A stretch of 64,000 bases of DNA, taken from contig CAVWBO010000007.1 of NCBI GenBank assembly GCA_963753185.1, positions 1,798,001 through 1,862,000 of the forward strand, given 5' to 3'. The notes beneath the pieces are model-generated. The model saw nothing but the letters and a program-made list of their open reading frames with translations. It was not told the DNA's origin and ran no database searches. Made by a program: the position numbers and the translations under genes. Origin of the DNA: SZUA-442 sp963753185 (GTDB lineage: Bacteria; Actinomycetota; Acidimicrobiia; Spongiisociales; UBA5794). This document shows, in pieces, positions 22,729-30,831 of this stretch; positions within the stretch are counted from its first letter, which is position 1, and every line of letters begins with the position of its first letter.

Positions 22729-25131
22729 TCAGACGGTGCCCCGCAACTCTGCACCAACCGTGTTGCGGACTGCGTCTGCGATGGCCCGACGAACAGGGCC
22801 GGCGTCCTCCTCCGTCAGGGTCCGGTCGGGCGCACGAAGCGAGAGTGCGACGGCAATCGACTTGCGACCTTCGCCGATGGACGGTCCTCGAAACACATCG
22901 AATACCCGAACACCCTCCAGGTAGGGCCCTGCCGCATCCCTCACGACCGCCAGGACCTCACCTGCGGGGACGGACTCGTCCATTGCGAACGCGAGGTCGA
23001 AGATCACGGGCGGGTAGGTCGAGGGTGGGGTGTACTGCCACGGTCCCCGATCGATGAGCAGCTCCACGAGCTCCATCTCCGCGCCGACCACACGGCCTGT
23101 CAATCCGAACGCTCCGGCGACCGATGGGTGGATCTCACCGACGGTCCCGACGACGGTGTCAGCGACGAGGATGTCGGCACATCGTCCCGGGTGGAACGAC
23201 GCGTGGCTCGACGCCCGAACGGACGCATGGGGAACACCGAGCTTGTCTGCGATGAGCTGCCACATTCCCGTGCCGTCGAAGATGTCCGGCTCAGAGCCCT
23301 TCGTGTGCCACGTGGCGTCCTCGGCACCGGCGATGACGAAGGCCATCCGGTCTGGCTGCTCAGGGAGCTTGCCGGCACCCTGGAGGAAGACCTTGCCGAT
23401 CTCGAACAGCCGCACGGATGGGACCCGTCGCGCGAGGTTCGCTGCGGCGGATTTGAGGATGCCGGGGAGGAGCGTCGTCCGCATGATCCCCTCCCCCTCA
23501 TTGAGCGGGTTCATCACGGGGATCCCGGACCTCACAGGATGCCCCTCGGCGAAGCCGAGTGAGTCGAGGTCCCGTGCTCCCAGGAACGAGAATGAGAGTG
23601 TCTCGCTGAATCCCGCTCCCACCATGATCTCGCGGATCGCGCGGAGGCGCTGCTCCCGGAACGGGAGGCCGAGGCCGGGCCCCTGTGGCACCGTGTCCGG
23701 CACGGCGTCGAATCCGTGGAGACGCGCGATCTCCTCGACCAGGTCGACGGTGCGACGAACATCAGGCCGCCGTGTCGGCACCGTCACGATGAGGGGGTCA
23801 TCACCTTCGACTCCGAACCCGAGGCGTCGGAGAAGGCTCGTGGTCTTGGTTGCGTCGAGGTCGATGCCGAGTATGCGGCGTGTCTCCGACAGCGGGTATC
23901 GGATCGTCCAGGGGCTCAGGGACCCAGGATTCTCGTCCACGGCCGTCGAAGCCGCGGTGCCTCCTGCGATCTGCTCGAGCAGTTGGGCGACGCGATCGGC
24001 CGCCAGGACGCAGAACGACGGATCGGCTCCCCGTTCGAATCTCGCCGATGCCTCGGATCTGAGGTTGAGTCGCTTGGACGTCACGAGGATGCTCGCGGGG
24101 CTCCAGTACGCAGCCTCGATGAAGACGTTCGTCGTGGCTGCGTCGACCTCCGTGGAGGCGCCTCCCATGACCCCTGCGATGGCGACGGGCCTTGCACCGT
24201 CCGTCACGACGATGTCGTCGGGGTCGAGGATGCGCTCCTGGTCGTCGAGGGTGACGATCGTCTCTCCCCGATCTGCCATTCGTGTCGCCAAGTAGGTTCC
24301 GAGCCTGTCGACGTCGAAGGCGTGGGTCGGGTGGCCGAACTCGACCATTGCATAGTTGGAGGCGTCGACGACGTTGGAGATGGGACGCATCCCCGCCTGT
24401 GCGATCCTCCACCGCATCCAATGCGGCGACGGTCCAACGGTGATGCCGCGGACCTGACGTCCTGCGAATCTCGGGTTCGCATCGGGCGCCTCGATCACGA
24501 CGCGGACATCGGTGGGCTGCCCGTCCCCTGTCACGGCGATGAGCGGAGCCCGCAGCGGCAGGTCGAGGTACGCTGCAACGTCGCGTGCAAGGCCGTATAC
24601 GGACAGGCAATCCGGGCGGTCAGGCGTCACGGTGACGTCGAACCACAGGTCCGGCAGGCCGACGATCGCCTCGAAGGGTCTTCCGATCGCATCGGTTGCG
24701 TCGGGGTAATCGGTGTCGAGCACCATGATGCCGTCGCTGTCGTCGCCGAGTCCGAGCTCCGATTCCGAGCAGATCATGCCGTTCGAGGTCACCCCCCTGA
24801 TCTCGCGACGCACGATCGTGAAGTCGCCGCCGAGCACGGCCCCCGGCAGTGCGACCGGCACGACGGCTCCCGCCTCGAAGTTCCACGCCCCGCAGATGAT
24901 CTCCAGTTCCTCGGTACCCACGTCCACACGCGTCAAGCGGACCTTGTCCGCGTTGGGGTGCGGTGACACGTCGAGCACCTTGCCGACCACGACTCCTTCG
25001 AACCCGGGCTGGAGTGGCCGCCAAGCCTCGACCTCGTGGCCGAGGCTCTCGAAGATGTCGGCGAGTCGTTGGCCGTCGACCTCATCGGGGACGTCGACGA
25101 ATTCGCGCAGCCATCGCAGTGTCAGCTTCAT
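22729..25131 (-). CDS. pheT: Phenylalanine--tRNA ligase beta subunit
   Basis: 800 residues. With PheS it forms the alpha2-beta2 synthetase. It has the N-terminal EMAP-type tRNA-binding domain (about 40-150, GKVLDVSPHPNADKVRLTRVDVG), the B3/B4 editing domain (region about 200-400, with LNLRSEASARFERGADP), B5, the catalytic-like core (LSFSFLGARDLDSLGF, NPLNEGEGIMRTTLLPGIL) and the ferredoxin-like anticodon domain at the C-terminus (DLAFAMDESVPAGEV). The ATG at 25131 overlaps the pheS stop (ATGA). No internal break is seen. Confidence 0.96.
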   Translation of the reverse strand: MKLTLRWLREFVDVPDEVDGQRLADIFESLGHEVEAWRPLQPGFEGVVVGKVLDVSPHPNADKVRLTRVDVGTEELEIICGAWNFEAGAVVPVALPGAVLGGDFTIVRREIRGVTSNGMICSESELGLGDDSDGIMVLDTDYPDATDAIGRPFEAIVGLPDLWFDVTVTPDRPDCLSVYGLARDVAAYLDLPLRAPLIAVTGDGQPTDVRVVIEAPDANPRFAGRQVRGITVGPSPHWMRWRIAQAGMRPISNVVDASNYAMVEFGHPTHAFDVDRLGTYLATRMADRGETIVTLDDQERILDPDDIVVTDGARPVAIAGVMGGASTEVDAATTNVFIEAAYWSPASILVTSKRLNLRSEASARFERGADPSFCVLAADRVAQLLEQIAGGTAASTAVDENPGSLSPWTIRYPLSETRRILGIDLDATKTTSLLRRLGFGVEGDDPLIVTVPTRRPDVRRTVDLVEEIARLHGFDAVPDTVPQGPGLGLPFREQRLRAIREIMVGAGFSETLSFSFLGARDLDSLGFAEGHPVRSGIPVMNPLNEGEGIMRTTLLPGILKSAAANLARRVPSVRLFEIGKVFLQGAGKLPEQPDRMAFVIAGAEDATWHTKGSEPDIFDGTGMWQLIADKLGVPHASVRASSHASFHPGRCADILVADTVVGTVGEIHPSVAGAFGLTGRVVGAEMELVELLIDRGPWQYTPPSTYPPVIFDLAFAMDESVPAGEVLAVVRDAAGPYLEGVRVFDVFRGPSIGEGRKSIAVALSLRAPDRTLTEEDAGPVRRAIADAVRNTVGAELRGTV

Positions 25132-26159
25132 CGGTACTGCTCCAGGATCCGCAGGTCAGGGTCGATCAGGGCGCGCAGGTCGCGAATGCCGTGGCGAACC
25201 ATCGCCATCCGCTCGACGCCCATACCGAATGCGAAGCCCGTGACGGCCCCTGGGTCGTAGCCGACGTGCTCGAAGACGGCAGGGTGGACCATGCCACAGC
25301 CGAGGAGCTCCATCCATTGCCCGTTCGTGTATGCGTACATCTCCGCTGATGGCTCGGTGAACGGGAAGTAGTGGGGAATGAACTTGACGTCCGTCCCCGG
25401 ACCGAAGAAGCGTCGAGCGAACTCCGCGAGGGTTCCCTTCAGGTCCCCGAAGGTGATCCCTGTGTCGACCGCGAGGCCCTCGACCTGATGGAACACGGGC
25501 GAATGGGTCGCGTCCACGGAATCGGAACGGAAGACCTTCCCTGGTACCACGACGTACACGGGGGGATCATTGCTCTCCATGTGCCGCGCCTGCATGGGCG
25601 ACGTATGGGTTCGAAGGAGGATCTCCTCCTCCCCGCCGCCGTAGTCGAGGTACAGGGTGTCCGTCTCGAGACGCGATGGATGGGTCTCGGGGATGTTCAG
25701 GGCCGTGAAGTTGTAGAACGCCGTCTCCGCCTCGGGTCCGGTTGCCACCGTGTACCCGAGGCTGACGAAGATGTCGACGATCTCGTCGACGGTCTGGTGG
25801 ATCAGGTGGACACTCCCCCTGCGCGGCACCCTGCCGGGAAGGGTGACATCGACGGCATCTGCCTCGAGGGCGACGGACCGTTCGGCGGACTCGAGCTGGT
25901 GGCGCCTGGCCGCGATCTCATCGGACAGCTCGGCCGCAACGGTGTTGATCCTGAGCCCCCGGTCGCTGCGTTCCCGGGGATCAGTGATCGTTCCGAGCTC
26001 CCTGCGAGCAGACGCGATCATGGACTGTCTGCCGATCGTCTCTGCCTCGATGATGTCGAGATCGGATGTCGTAGCCGCTGCGGCGATACGCGATGACGCG
26101 TCGATACGAAGGTTCTCGAGGGGGTCCATGGGCTCGCCTACTCTAGTCGTGGTGGCCAT
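25128..26159 (-). CDS. pheS: Phenylalanine--tRNA ligase alpha subunit
   Basis: 343 residues from the ATG at 26159, which has GGAAGGAG just upstream; an internal ATG at 26129 is possible. An N-terminal coiled-coil tRNA-binding arm (about 10-95) leads into the class II catalytic core: motif 2 YVVVPGKVFRSDSVDATHSPVFHQVEGL and motif 3 GFAFGMGVERMAMVRHGI, with the phenylalanine pocket around PHYFPFTEPSAEMY. The gene is preceded by a 180-base structured leader and followed by pheT with a four-base overlap. Confidence 0.96.
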   Translation of the reverse strand: MATTTRVGEPMDPLENLRIDASSRIAAAATTSDLDIIEAETIGRQSMIASARRELGTITDPRERSDRGLRINTVAAELSDEIAARRHQLESAERSVALEADAVDVTLPGRVPRRGSVHLIHQTVDEIVDIFVSLGYTVATGPEAETAFYNFTALNIPETHPSRLETDTLYLDYGGGEEEILLRTHTSPMQARHMESNDPPVYVVVPGKVFRSDSVDATHSPVFHQVEGLAVDTGITFGDLKGTLAEFARRFFGPGTDVKFIPHYFPFTEPSAEMYAYTNGQWMELLGCGMVHPAVFEHVGYDPGAVTGFAFGMGVERMAMVRHGIRDLRALIDPDLRILEQYR

Positions 26160-26341
26160 CGCTCTCCTTCCTGTGGGGGTAGGGCCCGGAAGAGCGAAGA
26201 GCCCGGGCTCTACCCGGGCTCGTGGTGTGAAATATCGATCGGACGCGTCACTCGACGCGGGCCGGTGAGCCCGGTATGGGTGAACCCGTAAATCGTCCGC
26301 GCATCATGCGGGGACTGTAGCACCCGTCGTCCGCAGACGGC
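26160..26341 (-). promoter_or_regulatory. Structured leader upstream of pheS with three hairpins
   Basis: Between the trmH stop and pheS the minus strand shows a TACAGT hexamer near 26313 (candidate -10). Three perfect inverted repeats follow: CGGGC/GCCCG (26258-26262 with 26269-26273), CGCGTC/GACGCG (26244-26249 with 26254-26259) and GAGCCCGGG/CCCGGGCTC (26199-26207 with 26213-26221). The last is nine pairs with a five-base loop, about 40 bases before the start codon. The first two share bases at 26258-26259, so they may be alternatives. There is no T-box sequence and no Phe-rich leader peptide. It is a candidate attenuator or RNA switch for the synthetase operon. Confidence 0.5.
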
Positions 26342-27083
26342 CTATGCGTTCCGCCGGAGCGAGTACATCGCGATACTCGCGGCGACGGCGGCGTTGAGGC
26401 TCTCCGTCCCCGGGGCCGTCGGTATGGTCAACGTGGCATCGCATCCCTCGATCAACACCCCTGGGAGGCCCGCGGCCTCCGAGCCTATGAGGATGGCTGT
26501 CGGTTGCCCGGTGCGCGCCGGTGCCGCTCCCCCTGCGACGACGGTGGCCACGGTGTGGAGGTTCGCCGCACGGCTGTCCGTGAGCGGGTCAACCGATCGC
26601 GCGATGTGTGCCTCGAAGACGGCGCCTGCCGATGACCGGATCACCTTGGGTGACCAGGGGTCGGACGTGGATCCACTCACGGCGACATCGAAGCCGAATG
26701 CGACCGCGTCTTCGCACGATCGTGCCGACGTTGCCGGGATCCGAGACGTCGTGGAGCACGACGGTGTCGCGTTCGCGAATCGTCGCGGACGGGGGGATCC
26801 GGAAGACGGCGAGAGGACCCCTCGGTTCCTCGGTGTCCGACATGGACTTGAGGACCCTGGGGGTCACGTACAGGACATCGAACGGATGGTGACGATCGAC
26901 GATGGCCTCGTCCGAGTCCTCCGCTAGCACCAGCAGCGTCGGCCGCACCGATGACCGCAGCAGTGCATCGACGACGTGGGGTCCTTCGGCAAGTGACGAT
27001 CCCGTCGCCCTGCGACCCTTCGCCGATTGCAGGGATCGGATCTCCTTGATGCGTGGATTCGACGTCGACGTCACGATCTCCAT
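26342..27083 (-). pseudogene. TrmH/SpoU-family RNA 2'-O-methyltransferase, interrupted by a frameshift
   Basis: The frame from the ATG at 27083 (MEIVTSTSNPRIKEIRSL) carries the RNA-binding N-terminus and the first SpoU motif (VVLHDVSDPGNVGTIVR), then is lost at about 26713. The rest (AVAFGFDVAVSGSTSDPWSPKVIRSSAGAVFEAHI..., motif 2 AILIGSEAAGLP, motif 3 IPTAPGTESLNAAVAASIAMYSL) continues in another frame to 26342. The net difference is +1 (or -2, or -5). Relatives read IVRTADA at the break, so a short deletion is as possible as a one-base insertion. The family forms a knotted dimer and methylates a ribose in rRNA or tRNA. The position rplT-trmH-pheS is conserved in actinobacteria. Confidence 0.83.
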
Positions 27084-27159
27084 CGGAGGATCGTATTGCA
27101 GCCGGCGGGCGAACGGACTCGAGGACCTCAGGCGATCGAGTCGCGGTCGCGGTTGGGTC

Positions 27160-27519
27160 CTACTCGGTCGCTGCGCTCGAGGCCACCTCGACGAGGGCGC
27201 GGAAGCCATCGGGGTCGTTGACTGCCATCTCGGCGAGCATCTTGCGATCAACCTCGACGTCGGCTGCCTTGAGACCTGCCATGAACCGTGAGTAGCTCAT
27301 GCCGTGGGACCGGGCTGCGGCATTGATCCGCTGGATCCACAGACGACGGAACTGCCCTTTTCGCGCACGACGGTGGTCGTACGAGTCCTGCATCGCGTGC
27401 ATGACCTGTTCACGGGCGGTTCGATAGCGCCTGCTGCGGGCACCGGTGTATCCGGAGGCCCTCTCCATCACCTTCTTGCGCTTCTTGCGCGCATTCACGG
27501 ATCGTTTCACACGAGCCAT
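27160..27519 (-). CDS. rplT: 50S ribosomal protein L20
   Basis: 119 residues, full length. The basic N-terminal extension (ARVKRSVNARKKRKKVMERASGYTG) and the globular C-terminal part (INAAARSHGMSYSRFMAGLKAADVEVDRKMLAEMAV) are canonical. L20 is needed early in 50S assembly and in many bacteria represses its own operon. It starts at the ATG at 27519 with GGAGG upstream, and lies nine bases after rpmI in infC-rpmI-rplT order. Confidence 0.97.
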   Translation of the reverse strand: MARVKRSVNARKKRKKVMERASGYTGARSRRYRTAREQVMHAMQDSYDHRRARKGQFRRLWIQRINAAARSHGMSYSRFMAGLKAADVEVDRKMLAEMAVNDPDGFRALVEVASSAATE

Positions 27520-27528
27520 GGGGGCCTC

Positions 27529-27723
27529 CTAGTTGTGGAGCATGCGGTCGATGCGCTTCGCATCGCCGCCGCTGAGTGTTCCGGTTCCATCGACCCGACG
27601 CCAACGCGTCGCGTTCTTCTTGTGTCGGTTGTGGCCCCTCCACGCACGCATGTGCGTGATCTTGCCACTCCCCGTGCGCTTGAAGCGCTTGGCCGCACCC
27701 TTGTGCGTCTTCATCTTCGGCAT
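27529..27723 (-). CDS. rpmI: 50S ribosomal protein L35
   Basis: 64 residues: PKMKTHKGAAKRFKRTGSGKI at the start and LSGGDAKRIDRMLHN at the end are standard L35. It lies between infC and rplT, 33 bases after infC, with GAAGGAG before its ATG. Confidence 0.97.
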   Translation of the reverse strand: MPKMKTHKGAAKRFKRTGSGKITHMRAWRGHNRHKKNATRWRRVDGTGTLSGGDAKRIDRMLHN

Positions 27724-27756
27724 GCTCTCCTCCTTCGCTCGAAACGGCAGTGCGAG

Positions 27757-28338
27757 CTACTCGTCTTCCGTATCGGGCTCGTCCGGCGAATCGACATCGT
27801 CCCGTGAATCGGGCTCGTCACCGACAGGCATGTCCTTTGCCGGTGCAAGGACCATCACCATGTTCCTGCCATCCATCTTGGGCATTGCTTCGATCACCGC
27901 GTAATCCTCGACGTCCTCGAAGAGGCGCTGGAGGATGTTGCGACCGAACTCAGGGTGGGCGACCTCTCGGCCCCGGAACCGCATCGTGCACTTGACCTTG
28001 TCGCCTGCCTGCAGGAACTTGACGACCCGCTTCCGCTTGACCTCGTAGTCGCTCGCCCCGATCTTCGGTCGGAACTGGACTTCCTTGATCACCGTGCGGG
28101 TCTGGCTCTTGCGGGCCTCGCGCGCCTTGACGGACTGGTCGTACTTGTACTTCCCGTAGTCCATCATGCGTACGACCGGCGGTCGGGCGTCGGGAGCGAC
28201 CTCGACGAGGTCGAGTCCCAGCTGCGCAGCAAGCCATCGAGCCTCGTCGATGTCCTTCTCGCCGATCTGTGCACCGTCCGGTGCGATCAGGCGAACGCGC
28301 TTGACGCGAATACGTTCATTGACCCTTGGTTCCGCGAT
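27757..28338 (-). CDS. infC: Translation initiation factor IF-3, starting at an AUC codon
   Basis: 193 residues. IF-3 binds the 30S subunit, keeps subunits apart and rejects wrong initiation. The N-terminal domain (NERIRVKRVRLIAPDGAQIG...) and linker (PVVRMMDYGKYKYDQSVKAREARK) are followed by the C-terminal domain (RPKIGASDYEVKRKRVVKFL) and an acidic tail of about 25 residues. The first ATG in frame (28167) falls inside the conserved domain, so the true start lies upstream, where no ATG/GTG/TTG exists in frame. The codon ATC at 28338 has AGGAGG seven bases upstream (28346-28351). A rare start codon on infC is the known device by which IF-3 represses its own synthesis. Confidence 0.93.
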   Translation of the reverse strand: MAEPRVNERIRVKRVRLIAPDGAQIGEKDIDEARWLAAQLGLDLVEVAPDARPPVVRMMDYGKYKYDQSVKAREARKSQTRTVIKEVQFRPKIGASDYEVKRKRVVKFLQAGDKVKCTMRFRGREVAHPEFGRNILQRLFEDVEDYAVIEAMPKMDGRNMVMVLAPAKDMPVGDEPDSRDDVDSPDEPDTEDE

Positions 28339-28539
28339 GGGAGTGCCTCCTGATTCGTGGTCCTGCCGCTGAAGGGTCGCCTACGAGAACGACGGCAGCA
28401 CGATGCCACCAGGAGTTCTGGACCAGGCGCACCTCGAGCGGTGGACTGGTGGGAAGCAGGCGCCCCCTCTTCATTGTCGCAGGGAGCGTATCAGGATCGG
28501 GAGCGATTCGACTACGGTTGCGCGCACCAACGGCCGCGA

Positions 28540-29025
28540 TCACCCGATCGCGTCGAGCGCCCTCGCAGCCATGACCGCGGCGATGGCGGCCTCCCTCCCC
28601 TTGTTCTCAGGCCCAGGACCGCTGCGTGCCTTCGCGTGGGCGATGTCACGGACGGTGAGGATGCCGAACGCGATGGGAATGCCGGTGTCGAGTTGGACCC
28701 GCATGAGGCCTTCTGAGGCCCGATGGGCGACATGCTCGTAGTGGTCGGTCTCCCCCTCGATGACGGCTCCGAGGCATACGACGGCGTCGAATCCCCTCGT
28801 TGCGAGGCGCTTGGCGATGAGCGGGAGCTCGAACGCCCCAGGAGCCTCGACCACGAGGACGTCCTCAGCCTCCGCTTCCCTCAGGTACTCCACGGCTCCC
28901 AGCGTGAGACCCCTGGTGATCGACCCGTTGAAGACCGAGGTGACCACACCGACGCGCAATCCCCTCGCATGGAGATCGAGCGAGCTCCCCTCGGCATCGT
29001 CAGCCCGCATGGGCATCCTCGTCAT
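28540..29025 (-). CDS. ribH: 6,7-dimethyl-8-ribityllumazine synthase
   Basis: 161 residues. It condenses 5-amino-6-ribitylamino-uracil with 3,4-dihydroxy-2-butanone 4-phosphate. Family motifs are present: VGVVTSVFNGSITRGL, VVEAPGAFELPLIAKRLA, the phosphate/catalytic loop CLGAVIEGETDHYEHVAHRA (His of the HYEHV segment) and a C-terminal FGILTVRDIAHAKARSG. It is the last gene of the riboflavin operon, overlapping the end of ribBA by 26 bases. An internal ATG at 29010 could be used instead. Confidence 0.94.
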   Translation of the reverse strand: MTRMPMRADDAEGSSLDLHARGLRVGVVTSVFNGSITRGLTLGAVEYLREAEAEDVLVVEAPGAFELPLIAKRLATRGFDAVVCLGAVIEGETDHYEHVAHRASEGLMRVQLDTGIPIAFGILTVRDIAHAKARSGPGPENKGREAAIAAVMAARALDAIG

Positions 29026-30220
29026 GTCCGATGTGACCCATCCGTGTCTCCTTGGTTCGCAGATACGTGCGATTGTGCGAGGTCTCGCCGACCCACAGGG
29101 GTCTCCGGTCGTCGATGTCGATCCCGAATCGGCCCAGTTGGTCGATCTTGTCGGGGTTGTTGGTCAGCAACACCACGCTCGCGACGCCGAGGTCGCGCAG
29201 GATCTGCGCGTCGACGCCGTAGTGGCGGCTGTCGTCTGCATGGCCGATCTGGCGGTTGGCGTCGACGGTGTCGAGTCCCTGCTCCTGGAGTGCGTAGGTG
29301 GAGATCTTGTCGAGGATCCCGATACCCCTTCCCTCATGGGAGGTGTTGTACACGATGACTCCCTGGCCCGCTTCCGCGATGAGGTGCATCGACTCCTCGA
29401 GCTGGGATCCGCAATCGCACCTGAGGGATCCGAACACGTCACCCGTGAGGCACACCGAGTGGACCCGGGTGAGCACGCCCCTCGCCCCTGCGACGTCTCC
29501 CCTCACCAACGCCACGTGGGCGCTTGCATCGATGGTCGAGCGATAGCCGACGACGGTGAACTCGCCGTGCTTCGTGGGGAGCGTCGCTTGCGAACGACGC
29601 TCGACGACGTCCTCGGTCCGCCATCGGTACGCAACGAGGTCTGCGATCGAGATCATGGCGAGGTCATGGACCTCGGCGAACTCGCCGAGGTCCGCTCCGC
29701 GCATCATCGTTCCGTCGTCGTTCACGACCTCGCACAGCACCCCTGCAGGGAACAGGCCGGCCATTCGCGTGAGATCGACGGCAGCCTCGGTGTGTCCAGG
29801 GCGGACGAGCACGCCGCCCTCGTGGTACCTGAGCGGGAAGATGTGGCCCGGTCGATGGAAGTCGCTCGGCCGCGATTCGGGATCGACGACCGCGCGGATC
29901 GTCGCGGCCCTGTCCGCTGCCGAGATGCCCGTCGTCGTGCCCCGTGCGTAGTCGATGGACACGGTGAACGCGGTCTGATGTCGTTCGGTGTTGTCGACCA
30001 CCATGAGCGGAAGGCCGAGTTCGTCGAGCCGATCCCCGGTGGTCGGAAGGCAGATGAGGCCAGACGTGTATCGCACCATGAATGCGATCTGCTCAGGAGT
30101 CGCCTTCTCCGCAGCGAGGATGAGGTCTCCTTCGTTCTCACGGTGGACGTCGTCGACGACGAGCACGAACTCCCCATCGCGGATCGCGTCGATGGCCTGG
30201 GCGACGGTGTGTCGTGTCAT
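29000..30220 (-). CDS. ribBA: Bifunctional 3,4-dihydroxy-2-butanone-4-phosphate synthase / GTP cyclohydrolase II
   Basis: 406 residues from the ATG at 30220, which overlaps the ribE stop (ATGA). The N-terminal RibB half has DDVHRENEGDLILAAEKATPEQIAFMVRYTSGLICLP, and RPGHTEAAVDLTRMAG. The C-terminal RibA half has the zinc cysteines CLTGDVFGSLRCDCGSQLE, and HEGRGIGI and YGVDAQILRDLGV for GTP binding. The two halves supply both early precursors of riboflavin. The C-terminal tail (RTYLRTKETRMGHIGHDEDAHAG) is ordinary. Confidence 0.95.
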   Translation of the reverse strand: MTRHTVAQAIDAIRDGEFVLVVDDVHRENEGDLILAAEKATPEQIAFMVRYTSGLICLPTTGDRLDELGLPLMVVDNTERHQTAFTVSIDYARGTTTGISAADRAATIRAVVDPESRPSDFHRPGHIFPLRYHEGGVLVRPGHTEAAVDLTRMAGLFPAGVLCEVVNDDGTMMRGADLGEFAEVHDLAMISIADLVAYRWRTEDVVERRSQATLPTKHGEFTVVGYRSTIDASAHVALVRGDVAGARGVLTRVHSVCLTGDVFGSLRCDCGSQLEESMHLIAEAGQGVIVYNTSHEGRGIGILDKISTYALQEQGLDTVDANRQIGHADDSRHYGVDAQILRDLGVASVVLLTNNPDKIDQLGRFGIDIDDRRPLWVGETSHNRTYLRTKETRMGHIGHDEDAHAG

Positions 30221-30831
30221 GACCGTCGGTCCAACATGCGCTCGACGTACTTCGCGATGACATCGACCTCCAGGTTCACGACGTCGCCGACGGATCGCGT
30301 ACCCAAGGTCGTCACGGAGAGCGTGTGGGGTATCAGTGCCACACCGAACCACCCGTCAGGGCTCCCGAGGGGCGTGACCTCAGTGACGGTGAGGCTCGTC
30401 CCGTCGATCGTGACGCTGCCCTTCTCCACGACGTACGGTGCCAGATCGGTCGGCAACGTGCATCTCATGAGGATCGATTCCCCATCGGCTGTCATGGACA
30501 TGATCCTGCCGACCCCGTCGACGTGACCCTGGACGATGTGTCCGTCGAACCTGCTCGATGCAGACATCGGCCGCTCGAGGTTGACACGGGATCCGGGTTG
30601 TAGGGATCCGAGGTTCGACCGGTTGAGAGTCTCGGGAACGGCTTGGACCGAGAACCCCGACCCTGTGACCTCGATCGCGGTGAGGCACACGCCGTTCACG
30701 GCGACGGAGTCCCCGACACCGAGGTCATGCACCGTCCCCGGGGCGTCCACGGTGATGGTCGTGATCCCGTCGTGGTCAGACCTCTCGACGTTGGAGACCT
30801 CTGCGAGTTCGGTCACGATTCCGGTGAACAT
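30217..30831 (-). CDS. ribE: Riboflavin synthase alpha chain
   Basis: 204 residues with the two expected lumazine-binding repeats. Repeat 1 is MFTGIVTE... with VGDSVAVNGVCLTAIEV and ETLNRSNLG; repeat 2 is FDGHIVQGHVDGVGRI with VVEKGSVTIDGTSLTVTEV and HTLSVTTLG. It dismutates two lumazine molecules to riboflavin. The ATG at 30831 overlaps ribD by 19 bases and the stop overlaps the ribBA start. Confidence 0.95.
   Translation of the reverse strand: MFTGIVTELAEVSNVERSDHDGITTITVDAPGTVHDLGVGDSVAVNGVCLTAIEVTGSGFSVQAVPETLNRSNLGSLQPGSRVNLERPMSASSRFDGHIVQGHVDGVGRIMSMTADGESILMRCTLPTDLAPYVVEKGSVTIDGTSLTVTEVTPLGSPDGWFGVALIPHTLSVTTLGTRSVGDVVNLEVDVIAKYVERMLDRRS

Noticed and set aside
26160..26341. T-box riboswitch or tRNA before pheS
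   Set aside because: No AGGGUGGNACCGCG-type T-box sequence is present and the stems do not make a cloverleaf with acceptor and anticodon arms.
28760..30526. A 588-codon open frame on the plus strand
   Set aside because: It is antisense to ribH, ribBA and ribE, all of which carry catalytic motifs on the other strand.
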